DNA of 64,000 nucleotides from Fodinibius sp051746985 (GTDB lineage Bacteria; Bacteroidota; Rhodothermia; Balneolales; Balneolaceae): positions 1 to 64,000 of the forward strand of contig JBNJFP010000013.1 of NCBI GenBank assembly GCA_051746985.1, written 5' to 3'. Of this stretch, positions 25,523-35,085 are shown piece by piece. A model generated the notes under the pieces. That model saw nothing but the letters and a program-made list of their open reading frames with translations, ran no database searches and was not told where the DNA came from. A program made the translations under genes and the position numbers. Each line of letters starts with the position of its first letter. Positions within the stretch are counted from its first letter, which is position 1.

Positions 25523-28500
25523 ATGAAATTATCTTACATTTTTCGGCGACTCGTTGTTGCTTTTTTTCTAACCTTTTTCGTTGGCGGGCTGCTACAAGAA
25601 GCCTCTGCCCAGTATTTTTCCTTTGGAAAGAATCGGGTGCAGTATAAAGATTTTGATTGGCGATACATCCAGTCGGACCATTTTGATGTTTTCTATTACG
25701 AAACCAAAAATTATGATCTGGCCAATTTTACCGCCTATACGATGGAGTCTTCGCTTAAGCAACTAAGTGAAGATTTTGATCATGAGATTGCTGATCGTAT
25801 TCAGGTTATTATTTATGATTCGCACAACGACTTTTCCCAGACAAATGTAGTGCCGCTACCTGTTGATGCCGAAGGTATTGGCGGGGTTACCGATGCCTAT
25901 AAAAATAGGGTTACAATGCCCTTTAATGGAAATTATGCCGAGTTTCGGAGTACGTTGCATCACGAACTTGAGCATGCGGTCATCAACGATATGTTTTACG
26001 GTGGCAATGTACAATCGCGCCTAAGTTCTGATGCTCTACAAATTCCCCTTTGGTATAACGAAGGTATGGCAGAATATACTTCTCTGGGATGGGATACCAA
26101 TACCGATATGTGGATTCGTGATGCTATCATCAACAATTATTTACCTCCAATACCTCGTCTGGGGGGCTATTTTGCCTACCGGGGCGGACAATCGGTATGG
26201 AATTATATCGCCGAAGAATATGGGCGTCCTAAAATAACCGAAATCATGCAGGCCTTGCACAATTACCGGAACCTCGAGGTGGCTCTTAATCGTACGCTGG
26301 GCTTGGATCTGGAAGAGCTGTCGGATCGCTGGCAGGATTTTTATCGAAAACGCTACCTCCCGGAAGTGGCCAACCGTGAAGATATCACGAATTTTGCAGA
26401 GCATTTAACCAGCCGGGATAAATCTGGCAGTTATAATACCAGTCCAGCAGTTTCTCCGCAGGGCGATAAAATTGCAATGATAACCAACGAACGCGGATAT
26501 TTCGATGTCGTGGTAATTAGCGCGGTGACGGGCGAAAAAATTAAGACGCTCATAAAAGGCGAAGATAATATTAATTTTGAGGAGCTTAATATTCTTAATC
26601 CCAACTTGACTTGGTCGCCCGATGGGCAAAAAATTGCCCTTTCAAGTAAATCGAAAGGTTCTGACAAGCTCGCTATAGTTGATTATGAGTCCGGAAAAGT
26701 ACAGATGGTTGACTTTCCAAAAGTGGATGCCATTGGTTCGGTGGCATGGTCGCCTGATGGAAAAAAAATCGCTTTTGATGGGAATATCGGTGCCAACCAG
26801 GATATTTATGTGTATAATTTTGAAACAAAGGATTTCAACAATGTAACCAATGACGTGTTTTCGGATTATGAGCCGGCCTGGAGTGATGATTCGGAAACAC
26901 TTTATTTCGTATCTCACCGTGGAGATGAAGTTCGCTTGAATAACGTGAAGAATACGGCCCGTCTGTTGATGAGTGAAGATTTGTACAGCTCTGATATTTA
27001 TTCGGTTAAAATTGGATCGTCACGGGCACAACGATTGACTAAAACGCCTGACTGGAATGAAAAGCAACCCATAACAACGCGTGATGGCCGATTATTTTAT
27101 ATCTCCGACGAAAATGGGATTCCCAATATCTACTTGATGGATCTGGATGATCGAACCTCTTCGCCGGTAACCGATTTGCAGACGGGGGTAATGCAGATGT
27201 CTATCAGTGCAGATGCCAGCCGGTTGGCGGTAAACTCTATCAATGAAGGTTATTTGGATATCTTTATGATCCAATCCCCACTTTCGCGTTTAAAAGATGA
27301 ACCGCTGGAACCCAACGAGTGGGCAAAACGTCGGGCTGAAGAATCTAAAGCCGAGCGGGTACCGGCTACTAAATATGTGCGTGATATGCTTACCAAGCAG
27401 CCGGTTGACCAAACAAGTTTATCGGGTGAAGTAGCCGACTTGGTTGATCCCCAGCCTAATGATGCCGTTGTGGATACCAATGTTGGCCAGTCGGATACTG
27501 CTGCCCCGGATACGACCCAGCAACAAGAGGATCAAGAAGATGGAGATAGTTTCGATTTTAGAAATTATGTGTTTGACGAATCGGTTGAAGAAGACACTGC
27601 TTTTGTAGAGGAGTATATGGATGAAGCGAACTTCAACCTTGAAGGTAATCAAACCGATGATGGTCGCTATATTCCAAGCAAATATCGACTGCGTTTTAGT
27701 ACGGACATCATTTATGCGGGTGGAAATTTTTCAACTGCTTATGGCACCTATGGCATCACGCAGATACAGTTTAGCGACTTGTTGGGGAATCACCAGATCG
27801 CCTTTGGCAGTAACCTGAATCTGGATCTCCGAAACAGTACTTATTTTCTGCAGTATGCGTACTTAGAAAACAGGGCCGACTGGCAGTTTACCTTTTTCCA
27901 TAATGCCAGCAACTTCCAGGATTTTTCTGGTCAACTATACCGGTTTCGATCCTTTGGCGGGGGCATCAATATGCGCTATCCCATCGATAAATTCCGACGT
28001 GTTGATGTTGGAGTTTCGGGAGTGGGCATAGCACAGGATTACAGCATTGCTTATGCTGATACCAGCCAAAATGAATCTACCGCTTTTGTATATCCACAAG
28101 TTATCTTTACCAGCGATAAAACGCTGCAGGGATTTACGACCCCGGTATCGGGCTCACGATACGCATTAAGCCTTACGGGTAGTCCACCCATCACAAGCGA
28201 AACGCTGCAGTTTGCCTCGGTACTTGCAGATGGACGTAAGTACTTTAATTTGGGATCCGGTTATTCCTTTGCATTACGGGGTTCGGGGGCCGCATCTTTT
28301 GGGCGCGACTCACAAACATTCTTTATGGGAGGTATGCTGGGTTGGATAAATTCGAAATATTCCGGACGCAGTATCCCCACCGATCGTTTGGGTGATACCT
28401 TTTTTACACTACCGGCGCTACCCTTGAGGGGACATCCATATAATGCCATTTACGGAGATAGATTTACAATGGCTAATGCCGAATTTAGATTTCCATTATT

Positions 28501-28891
28501 TGCGGCTATTTTGCCCGGACCGATTCCCATTTTGCCATTGTATAACTTAACGGGCGTTGCCTTTTGGGATGCTGGTATGGCCTGGGGACAGGATGTGACC
28601 TTTGAATACTTTCGACAGAACTTTAACCAATCACCAGTTCGCGAAAGCGTAGTGCTTAACGAATCAGATCTCGATTTCAGAGTCAGCAAACAGTCTCAGC
28701 GCCAAGTAGATACTGGTGGGGGAACATTTAACGTTCCTATTAATGACGGTGATATTTTGATGGGGGCTGGATTTGGTTTACGAACCATCGTTTTTGGGTT
28801 GCCCCTGCGATATGATGTGGGTTGGCCATTTTATCGAGATGGTTTCGACAGTGATCCGATTCACTATATTACGATTGGCTTAGACTTTTAG
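25523..28891 (+). CDS. Exported gluzincin-like/TolB-propeller/outer-membrane barrel fusion protein
   Basis: A 1122-residue protein with three parts. After a signal peptide (hydrophobic about 9-22, ending near SAQ) a peptidase MA-like domain holds H147-E-L-E-H151 and, 29 residues later, E180 in NEGMAE, the gluzincin arrangement. A TolB/WD40-like beta-propeller follows (about 300-590), marked by repeated 'SPDGKKIAF' motifs. An acidic linker rich in D, E, Q and T (about 625-690) leads to a C-terminal 400-residue region that looks like a BamA/TamA-type barrel and ends in ITIGLDF. It is probably an outer-membrane protein with a large periplasmic or surface part. I cannot tell whether it is an active protease. 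A terminator follows. Confidence 0.8.
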   Translation: MKLSYIFRRLVVAFFLTFFVGGLLQEASAQYFSFGKNRVQYKDFDWRYIQSDHFDVFYYETKNYDLANFTAYTMESSLKQLSEDFDHEIADRIQVIIYDSHNDFSQTNVVPLPVDAEGIGGVTDAYKNRVTMPFNGNYAEFRSTLHHELEHAVINDMFYGGNVQSRLSSDALQIPLWYNEGMAEYTSLGWDTNTDMWIRDAIINNYLPPIPRLGGYFAYRGGQSVWNYIAEEYGRPKITEIMQALHNYRNLEVALNRTLGLDLEELSDRWQDFYRKRYLPEVANREDITNFAEHLTSRDKSGSYNTSPAVSPQGDKIAMITNERGYFDVVVISAVTGEKIKTLIKGEDNINFEELNILNPNLTWSPDGQKIALSSKSKGSDKLAIVDYESGKVQMVDFPKVDAIGSVAWSPDGKKIAFDGNIGANQDIYVYNFETKDFNNVTNDVFSDYEPAWSDDSETLYFVSHRGDEVRLNNVKNTARLLMSEDLYSSDIYSVKIGSSRAQRLTKTPDWNEKQPITTRDGRLFYISDENGIPNIYLMDLDDRTSSPVTDLQTGVMQMSISADASRLAVNSINEGYLDIFMIQSPLSRLKDEPLEPNEWAKRRAEESKAERVPATKYVRDMLTKQPVDQTSLSGEVADLVDPQPNDAVVDTNVGQSDTAAPDTTQQQEDQEDGDSFDFRNYVFDESVEEDTAFVEEYMDEANFNLEGNQTDDGRYIPSKYRLRFSTDIIYAGGNFSTAYGTYGITQIQFSDLLGNHQIAFGSNLNLDLRNSTYFLQYAYLENRADWQFTFFHNASNFQDFSGQLYRFRSFGGGINMRYPIDKFRRVDVGVSGVGIAQDYSIAYADTSQNESTAFVYPQVIFTSDKTLQGFTTPVSGSRYALSLTGSPPITSETLQFASVLADGRKYFNLGSGYSFALRGSGAASFGRDSQTFFMGGMLGWINSKYSGRSIPTDRLGDTFFTLPALPLRGHPYNAIYGDRFTMANAEFRFPLFAAILPGPIPILPLYNLTGVAFWDAGMAWGQDVTFEYFRQNFNQSPVRESVVLNESDLDFRVSKQSQRQVDTGGGTFNVPINDGDILMGAGFGLRTIVFGLPLRYDVGWPFYRDGFDSDPIHYITIGLDF

Positions 28892-28915
28892 CGGTCGGTC
28901 TTCTACAAATTGTGA

Positions 28916-28951
28916 AGTCTCCGGAGTTCGATAAGAGCCGGGGGCTTTTTT
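28916..28951 (+). terminator. Terminator after the barrel fusion gene
   Basis: AGTCTCCGG (28916-28924) pairs with CCGGGGGCT (28938-28946), with two G-T pairs, and runs into a six-T stretch (28946-28951). It closes the long plus-strand run from the rqcH-like gene. Confidence 0.7.
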
Positions 28952-28961
28952 ATGTGACGTA

Positions 28962-30272
28962 TTATTGCTGTGTTTTTTTATCTACTTTCAGTAACCGGTC
29001 ATAATTATTGTTAGGATCTTCAAAATAGATAAACGTCAAATATTCCTGTTGGGTGGATAAAAACCCTTGGTCAAGACTCAAATCATTAATGCGGTTATCT
29101 TCGATATTTACGTACTTGTAGGCGTAGGCTCCCTGTTTTATTAAAGCATGTCCCTTCCAGATGCGGTTGCTGGAAGAATAATGCAGGCGATTCCGCTCGT
29201 TAATCATCCAGTTGTTAAAATTTCCCACAATGTATATTTCTGAAGAAGGTGAGACCCGGGCATCGGTTTCAAGTTGGAATTCAACCTGTGCATAATTGCT
29301 GTTTCGATCGTCATCAGGCAACCCACGATTCGCCGCAGTTTTAGGTAAATTGGCATCGGTATCCAGGTTTTGAACATCCCGGCGTAGAATAATACGTGGA
29401 AGGCTATCATTCGATTGGTATTCTAAAATCTGGCGCCCATCAGCGGTAAAATTCCGAAGGTTAAGGTGCTTAAATTCATAGTTTCCCACGAACGCCTCAT
29501 CGCGCTCAAGATATCCATGGAGTTCTCCATCGGTTATCGTATCCAGTGATTTAACCGTTTTCATTCGTCCCCAAAACTGATTTTGAGCAAAGGACATCGA
29601 TAAATCAAACTGGGGATATTCCACAAAATCTGGGTAATGATAGGTGCTAAATAGTTGATCGAGAGGCCGGCCGTCGCTTCGTTGGGTAAAAAGTCGCTCC
29701 ACCTTTGTTTCAATTTGTCCTTCCTCTTCGGTTATAAAAAAGGGCATCGAAAAAAGTAGATCTCCATTACCAGAGTCGTATATCTCAATCATGTAGTTGC
29801 CGCTCACGGCGGGGCGCAATTCATCGTTGGGAAATGAAAATTTGGTGTGTCGATAAGTAGGACGTTGGCTAAAGCTTACTTCTGAGGATTGGATCGTGGT
29901 CTCTGAAAAACTGTCGAGGTAGGTGTTGGGTCCAATGCCGCTTTCTGTCCAGTTTTGGCTGTAGTGTTTTACGGTTACCCGGAACTGGCGATTTTGTTTG
30001 TTCAAATAGTCAAAAGAGAGAACAAGCTTTTCGGATGAATTTAAATCAATAACTGGTGTTTGCCCTGGTTGTCCTTCTGGATGGAGTTGAATGTTCTGGA
30101 TATCCTCAGGTGGTGCTTTTTGTTGAGGTAGGGTCAGCGTCTGTTCAAGGTTTCGAGAAGATTCGGACGATTGCTGCGATTTTCGTGAATCAGAAGGTAT
30201 GCACGAAGCAGTAGAAAGTGCGAATAGGATGATTAACGCGATGTTAAGATAAATAGGTGCCTTTGAATACAA
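28962..30272 (-). CDS. Type IX secretion plug-domain lipoprotein (DUF5103)
   Basis: Belongs to the DUF5103/T9SS plug family. In Flavobacterium this protein blocks the lateral gate or channel of the SprA translocon. The N terminus has a hydrophobic helix and lipobox (S-T-A-S-C), so it is predicted to be a lipoprotein. The first domain has YFxxN-type strand repeats, and the last 100 residues carry a glycogen-binding-like segment (EIYIVGNFNNW, then GAYAYKYVN). I chose the TTG start at 30272, which overlaps dapF by 29 bases and gives a proper signal peptide. An ATG at 30326 is in frame but overlaps dapF by 83 bases. SprA is 13 kb away. Confidence 0.8.
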   Translation of the reverse strand: MYSKAPIYLNIALIILFALSTASCIPSDSRKSQQSSESSRNLEQTLTLPQQKAPPEDIQNIQLHPEGQPGQTPVIDLNSSEKLVLSFDYLNKQNRQFRVTVKHYSQNWTESGIGPNTYLDSFSETTIQSSEVSFSQRPTYRHTKFSFPNDELRPAVSGNYMIEIYDSGNGDLLFSMPFFITEEEGQIETKVERLFTQRSDGRPLDQLFSTYHYPDFVEYPQFDLSMSFAQNQFWGRMKTVKSLDTITDGELHGYLERDEAFVGNYEFKHLNLRNFTADGRQILEYQSNDSLPRIILRRDVQNLDTDANLPKTAANRGLPDDDRNSNYAQVEFQLETDARVSPSSEIYIVGNFNNWMINERNRLHYSSSNRIWKGHALIKQGAYAYKYVNIEDNRINDLSLDQGFLSTQQEYLTFIYFEDPNNNYDRLLKVDKKTQQ

Positions 30273-31083
30273 AATGGGCAGGGCCTTCGAGTTTGATATT
30301 GCTGTAAGATTCTGATGTAGAGTCAAACGAAAAATGGACGGTCAATGAACTTCCATCCGTTTCAACTGTGTAGTTACATATGCCAGAACGAGCCTCTTGA
30401 AGGTGATGCCAAACAAGGGCCGAGGCGATGGCGCCGGTCCCACAGGCCAGCGTCAGATTTTCTACCCCGCGTTCGTAGGTTTGAAGTTTGAGCCGCGTAT
30501 CATTAACGCCGGAGATAAAATTTACGTTGGTTCCCTTGGGCGCAAACATATCGTGATAACGCAGCTGACGTCCCTCATCAACAAGCCTCTTTTCGTTATC
30601 CAGTTCTTGCTGCTTAACTTCTTTTACAATATGTTCAGTTCCGGTGTGGGTAGTAAATATATTTGTGTCATCTACGGTAGTTTCTTGTACCGATGCTTCC
30701 ATAGGAAACGAGATAGTGACCGAATTAGAATCAAGCACGTGTGCGTGATACACATTATCGTGAACATTAAAAGTGTGTTTGGAATCAAAACCAAGAGAGT
30801 GAGCAAACAGGGCCATGCAGCGGGCGCCATTACCACACATTCCCGCATCGCTACCATCGGGATTGCGGTAAAACATGGTATATTCAACTCCATTCTTTTT
30901 CGGGGGAAATAGCGATAAAATACCGTCGGAACCCACTCCGAATTTGCGATCACACATGTTGGGAGCCAGCTTGATAAGCTCCTCTTTTGTATATAATTCT
31001 GACCGGTTATCCAGCACAACAAAATCGTTGCCGGCGGCCTGCATCTTTGTAAATGGTATGTCCTGCTCTGGTTGATTCATCAT
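30244..31083 (-). CDS. dapF: Diaminopimelate epimerase
   Basis: Interconverts L,L- and meso-diaminopimelate for lysine and peptidoglycan synthesis, by two catalytic cysteines. The first is in MCGNGARCMA and the second in LTLACGTGAIAS. The N-terminal MQAAGNDFVVLDN stretch is also diagnostic. The length of 279 residues is normal (E. coli 274). The start (ATGATG) overlaps the TGA stop of the upstream delta' gene by 4 bases, indicating coupled translation. Confidence 0.95.
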   Translation of the reverse strand: MMNQPEQDIPFTKMQAAGNDFVVLDNRSELYTKEELIKLAPNMCDRKFGVGSDGILSLFPPKKNGVEYTMFYRNPDGSDAGMCGNGARCMALFAHSLGFDSKHTFNVHDNVYHAHVLDSNSVTISFPMEASVQETTVDDTNIFTTHTGTEHIVKEVKQQELDNEKRLVDEGRQLRYHDMFAPKGTNVNFISGVNDTRLKLQTYERGVENLTLACGTGAIASALVWHHLQEARSGICNYTVETDGSSLTVHFSFDSTSESYSNIKLEGPAHFVFKGTYLS

Positions 31084-32282
31084 TTAGAATAAGCGGGTAA
31101 ATGTTTCCATGAATCTTGTTGTCTGATTACGGGATCTATATCACGCATCAGGTTTGAGAAACGAAGGGCCAGGGCTGTAAATATGAGTTTGGGTTGCACA
31201 TTTCGATAAACCATGGGTTTACAACTATTCACTTGCTCAATCATTTCTTGAAGTCGAGCATCACCCAGTGTTTTACAAAACTTTTGGATCACTTCAATTT
31301 GATCGGCATTGGTAATGAGTTCCTTTTTTTCGGTGGAACGATAGACCAACAGATCCCTAAGAAAAACCTCCATCACATTTAGGATTGCAATTTGACCCTC
31401 CAGATTATGCTGACTCTGCCAGTCTTGGGCGGTCTGTGTGATGTTAACCGCATCCTGCGAATAAGCATAACGCAAATATTCGATAATCTCTTCGCGTGTT
31501 TTCTTGAGGCTGTCAACATCAAAGAACCGGGTCATGGCATAATTGCCGCCCGAAACGCGTGCCAGATATGAGGCCTCTTCCTGCGCAACACCATCCTGAT
31601 GGATAAGAGCCTGTTCTATTTCTTCGGTTTTGAGCGGCGAAAGCTGAATATGCTGACACCGCGAAATGATGGTGGGTAAAAGAGCTTCGGTGTGATCCGT
31701 GGTTAGCAAAAAAATAAGATCCTCGGCAGGTTCTTCCAGCAATTTTAAGAAGGCGTTGGCGGCTTCTTTTTTCATGCTTTCAATGCCCGTCATAATGATT
31801 ACGGTTTTTCGTCCCTCGTTGGGCTTGTAATAGGCAGCCGGACGAATTTCTTCGCGAAAGTAATCAATAGGGTAGAAGGCGCGCTTGTTTTTTGTGCTTT
31901 CATCATCCGTAAGTGAGGGACGCAAGCTAAAATCTACAATCTCGTAGGGATCTTCGCGAAGAAGCTCCAATCGTTCTCGCAGCTCTTCAACAGAAACACC
32001 GGTTGGAACGGGCAAAAACACATGGATGTCTGGGTGAGTAAACCAAGAAGATTTTTTAGAAAAAGATTGACTGCCAAGATTAGTTAGATTATCAACCCCG
32101 TTGATGAGTTCTGCAAACGCCAGCGCAAAGGCTGTTTTGCCAATTCCCGGGGGACCGGAAAAAAGATAAGCGTGGCTGATACGTCCCGAGTGAATAATAC
32201 GGTCGATCTGTTCTCGGGCAAACGATTGCCCCACCAGTCGGTGGTCGCCAAAATCAAAAGTAAGATCTTTATAGTCGATCAT
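31080..32282 (-). CDS. holB: DNA polymerase III delta' subunit
   Basis: Clamp-loader AAA+ subunit. The N-terminal YLFSGPPGIGKTAFALAFA (Walker A, about 39-57) matches the delta'/gamma type. ANAFLKLLEEP (about 180-190) and the STIISRCQ-like TIISRCQHIQL motif (about 208-218, with the SRC trans-acting Arg) are clear. It lacks a Zn-binding Cys cluster of the gamma/tau type, which favours delta'. The remaining 180 residues are the helical collar region. It sits between ccmB and dapF, with only 6 bases to ccmB. Confidence 0.88.
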   Translation of the reverse strand: MIDYKDLTFDFGDHRLVGQSFAREQIDRIIHSGRISHAYLFSGPPGIGKTAFALAFAELINGVDNLTNLGSQSFSKKSSWFTHPDIHVFLPVPTGVSVEELRERLELLREDPYEIVDFSLRPSLTDDESTKNKRAFYPIDYFREEIRPAAYYKPNEGRKTVIIMTGIESMKKEAANAFLKLLEEPAEDLIFLLTTDHTEALLPTIISRCQHIQLSPLKTEEIEQALIHQDGVAQEEASYLARVSGGNYAMTRFFDVDSLKKTREEIIEYLRYAYSQDAVNITQTAQDWQSQHNLEGQIAILNVMEVFLRDLLVYRSTEKKELITNADQIEVIQKFCKTLGDARLQEMIEQVNSCKPMVYRNVQPKLIFTALALRFSNLMRDIDPVIRQQDSWKHLPAYSK

Positions 32283-32288
32283 AGCTGT

Positions 32289-32963
32289 TTATTCTTCAAA
32301 AATGTAATCAAAAAGTAAAATGCCTGCAGTAATGGTTACCCCAGCATAACCAAAAAGGGCCCAGAAATCATTTAAATAGTTGTCCGTAAAACCGTCAATA
32401 AGGGCCGCTTTTGTGGTACGGACGAGAATCAAAATCAGGGGAAAAAGCAGGGGAATGCTGAGCACCGAAAAGATGGCTCCTTTGCGGTCGGCCTGGGCAA
32501 CAATGGCGCCCAGCATGGTGGCAACGCCCGAAAGTCCCGCTGTGCCCAGCAATAATACGAGCACCAGTGCCCGGTAATCTGCAATAGGCATGCCCAACAG
32601 AAAAATGTACAAAAAGAAGGTCGCCAGGTTTATCGACAGGGTAAACAGAAAGTTGTAGCAAAGTTTGCCCACAAAAACCTCGGATGCGTTACTGTGCAGA
32701 CGGAGAAGGTCGAAGGTGCGTCGGTCGGTTTCCATCACAAAAGAACGTGACAGACTCGAGAGTGCGGCAAAAAGGATGACGATCCAGACGAGGGCACTTT
32801 TGGGGGTGGGTGCCAGCTGTTCGGCGTTGAGGGCAAAAAGAATTAGCAGCAACGCCGCTCCCACAAAGGTAAGAACGGTGTTAATAGCGTACCGCGAACG
32901 CAGTTCCGATTGTAAATCCTTGGCTAAAACAGCCGTAATTCCACGTAAAAAATCCATCAGCAA
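32289..32963 (-). CDS. ccmB: Heme exporter subunit CcmB (ABC permease)
   Basis: Cytochrome c maturation permease. A 224-residue protein with six hydrophobic segments and a typical CcmB N terminus (AVLAKDLQSELRSRYAINTVLTF). The cytoplasmic loop ETDRRTFDLLRLHSNAS is also characteristic. CcmB works with the ATPase CcmA in moving or releasing heme for cytochrome c maturation. No ccmA or other ccm gene is in this window, so it is an orphan in this operon. It heads the minus-strand run ccmB-holB-dapF-plug, divergent from the EIIA gene. Confidence 0.85.
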   Translation of the reverse strand: MLMDFLRGITAVLAKDLQSELRSRYAINTVLTFVGAALLLILFALNAEQLAPTPKSALVWIVILFAALSSLSRSFVMETDRRTFDLLRLHSNASEVFVGKLCYNFLFTLSINLATFFLYIFLLGMPIADYRALVLVLLLGTAGLSGVATMLGAIVAQADRKGAIFSVLSIPLLFPLILILVRTTKAALIDGFTDNYLNDFWALFGYAGVTITAGILLFDYIFEE

Positions 32964-33000
32964 AGTTTACAAAATTTGTGGCCAACAATTAAGCAGAGAT

Positions 33001-33008
33001 CAAAAATA
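33001..33008 (-). promoter_or_regulatory. Possible -7 element for the ccmB operon
   Basis: On the minus strand these bases read TATTTTTG, a match to the Bacteroidota -7 consensus TAnnTTTG, 37 bases before the ccmB start. No TTG lies at the expected -33 spacing, so support is weak. Confidence 0.3.
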
Positions 33009-33036
33009 GCAAACTCAAATTGATCCCGTAAATAAG

Positions 33037-33068
33037 TTGTAACAGATGAAAAACGATGAGTATATTTG
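33037..33068 (+). promoter_or_regulatory. Bacteroidota-type promoter of the EIIA gene
   Basis: TTG (33037-33039), 21 bases, then TATATTTG (33061-33068) fit the -33 TTG / -7 TAnnTTTG pattern of the Bacteroidota primary sigma factor. The expected start of transcription is about 33073-33076, some 30 bases before the ATG at 33106. Confidence 0.55.
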
Positions 33069-33105
33069 AACAGCCATCGAAATACAAATTTATAGATTTT
33101 CACAC

Positions 33106-33576
33106 ATGAATATTTTCAGCTTGTTGAATGAGAAGACCGTTTTGCCGAACTTGGAAGCCGATGAAAAAGCTGAGATATTAGATCAATTGATACATTCTCT
33201 GGAAGATTTCGTTACCAATGGCGAACTTGACGAAATAAGGGAGGCGGTTTTTGAACGCGAACGAATCATGTCCACTGGAGTGGGAAAAGGGCTGGCCATT
33301 CCGCATGGCAAGGCCTCGGGCATCAAGCAAACCTATGCCGCATTTGCTATTCTGAAAGATCCGGTTGCTTACGAAGCTATTGATGATGAGCCCGTGAATA
33401 TGGTTTTTTTGCTGGTTGGGCCACAGGCCAGCAACAACTTGCACATAAAAATGTTGAGCCGTATTTCGCGTTTGATGAATAATAGTGAGTTTCGGGATCG
33501 GCTTAGAGAATGTACGACATCCAAAGAAATTATTGAGCAGTTTAAAAAAGAAGAGCACGTTTCATTTAATGGCTGA
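33106..33576 (+). CDS. PTS IIA domain protein, nitrogen/fructose type
   Basis: A single EIIA-Ntr/fructose-type domain of 156 residues. The phospho-accepting His67 is in LAIPHGKA, preceded by the family stretch REAVFERERIMSTGVGKG. No membrane IIB/IIC or EI/HPr gene is near, so it is more likely a phosphorelay regulator (PtsN-like) than a transport subunit, though the phosphate donor must lie elsewhere. Promoter at 33037-33068. PBP4 follows by 30 bases on the same strand, with no obvious functional tie. Confidence 0.85.
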   Translation: MNIFSLLNEKTVLPNLEADEKAEILDQLIHSLEDFVTNGELDEIREAVFERERIMSTGVGKGLAIPHGKASGIKQTYAAFAILKDPVAYEAIDDEPVNMVFLLVGPQASNNLHIKMLSRISRLMNNSEFRDRLRECTTSKEIIEQFKKEEHVSFNG

Positions 33577-33606
33577 TGAAAATGAGTGCTACGTAAATGG
33601 GAAAGT

Positions 33607-35079
33607 ATGTTTCATAAAGTTACTGCCTTGTTAGCAACGCTTATTTTTGTGGGGATGGGGCTGGTGCCTGCTCAACCTCTCTCAGCACAGCAGATCCCCT
33701 TTTCAGCGGAGGTTGGTAATATCATCGAAAACAGTAAGGCTAATGATGCTTTTTGGTCGATGGACGTGCGCGATACGACGGGTACCCTTGTTGAGGGATA
33801 TAATTTTGAGAAGCTTATAAGGCCCGCCTCAAACCTAAAACTGTTAACGTCTGCTGCCATTTTGGATGAGCTTGGTCCCCATTATCAATTTGTTACGCCC
33901 ATGTATGGAATCGGATATCAGCAGGGCGATACCTGGTTTGGGGATATCATTATTCGGGGCGTGGGTGATCCTTCTATCAGCGGACGCTTTTATCGCGACG
34001 ATCGCTTTCATGTATTTGATGTTTTTTTTTCGGCGCTGTACGACCGGGGTATTCGCACGATTGAGGGTAACATCATTGGTAACGATTCTTTTTTTGATGA
34101 CCAGCCCTATCCGAAAGGATGGAGTTGGGAAGATCTGTCATTCTATTACGGCATTGAAACGAGCGCATTGTCGTTTAATAACAACGCGGTCGATTTAACG
34201 GTATATGCCAATGGCGACATTGGTGAAACTCCCGAAATTGAGTGGTTTCCTTTTGATACCGATTATGTTGATTTTGTAAATGATCAGGTTATCACTCCGC
34301 CGTTTACGGAATACGATGAGTTCTATCGACGCAAGCCCGGCACCAACACCATCCTTTTGCGCAGCACCTTGCCCAAAGGGTATAAAGAGGAGGAATCACT
34401 GTCTATAAAAAATGCGTCCTTATTTTTCTTGGATACGTTTAGAAAGTATCTTGAAGACGGCAACATAGAAGTCGAAGGTCGGCTTATTGTTGACAGTCAG
34501 CCCCAGGATTGGCAAGAAGACCGCTACAAGGTACTGGCGGAGCATAATTCCGTTCCGCTCGATTCGCTGCTGAATCAGCTTAATAAAGAAAGCGACAACT
34601 TTTATACAGAAATGTTGCTAAAAACAGCTGCCGCAGAGCATTATAATACTACCGGCAGTACAAAGCTTGGAATTAGCCTGGTAATGGATTTTGCCCATTC
34701 CATGAATATGGATACCACCAAAATTGTGATGGATGACGGATCGGGAATGGCCTCTTCAAGCTTGCTGAAAATAGAAGATTTATCTCAGCTACTGGTAGAG
34801 ATGCGGAACCATCCTTATTTTGATGCCTATAACAAAAGTCTTCCGGTGGCTGGTAAAGATGGGTCCCTGAAAAATCGGTTTCTGGATTCACCGCTTAAAG
34901 AAAACGTGAAAGGTAAAACGGGGTACCTTGGCGGGGTTCGAACTCTCACTGGATATATGGAAGCATCTTCGGGTAAACCGCTGATATTTTCAATAGCGGC
35001 CAATAATTATACCGACAAGACCTCGTATATTGATGAAGTGCAAGAAGACATTCTCGAAAAAATTTATGAATTATATTAA
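33607..35079 (+). CDS. dacB: D-Ala-D-Ala carboxypeptidase/endopeptidase, PBP4 type
   Basis: Class C penicillin-binding protein that trims or cleaves peptidoglycan peptides in the periplasm. The signal peptide spans about residues 1-27 (ending LSA). The catalytic motifs are present: S75-N-L-K78 (SxxK), SDN in KESDNFYTEMLLK, and KTG in GKTGYLGG. A long insertion between SxxK and SDN is typical of PBP4. I chose the ATG at 33607, preceded by GGGA. An in-frame GTG at 33586 adds 7 residues with no better ribosome site. At 490 residues it is close to E. coli DacB (477). Confidence 0.92.
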   Translation: MFHKVTALLATLIFVGMGLVPAQPLSAQQIPFSAEVGNIIENSKANDAFWSMDVRDTTGTLVEGYNFEKLIRPASNLKLLTSAAILDELGPHYQFVTPMYGIGYQQGDTWFGDIIIRGVGDPSISGRFYRDDRFHVFDVFFSALYDRGIRTIEGNIIGNDSFFDDQPYPKGWSWEDLSFYYGIETSALSFNNNAVDLTVYANGDIGETPEIEWFPFDTDYVDFVNDQVITPPFTEYDEFYRRKPGTNTILLRSTLPKGYKEEESLSIKNASLFFLDTFRKYLEDGNIEVEGRLIVDSQPQDWQEDRYKVLAEHNSVPLDSLLNQLNKESDNFYTEMLLKTAAAEHYNTTGSTKLGISLVMDFAHSMNMDTTKIVMDDGSGMASSSLLKIEDLSQLLVEMRNHPYFDAYNKSLPVAGKDGSLKNRFLDSPLKENVKGKTGYLGGVRTLTGYMEASSGKPLIFSIAANNYTDKTSYIDEVQEDILEKIYELY

Positions 35080-35085
35080 TTATTA

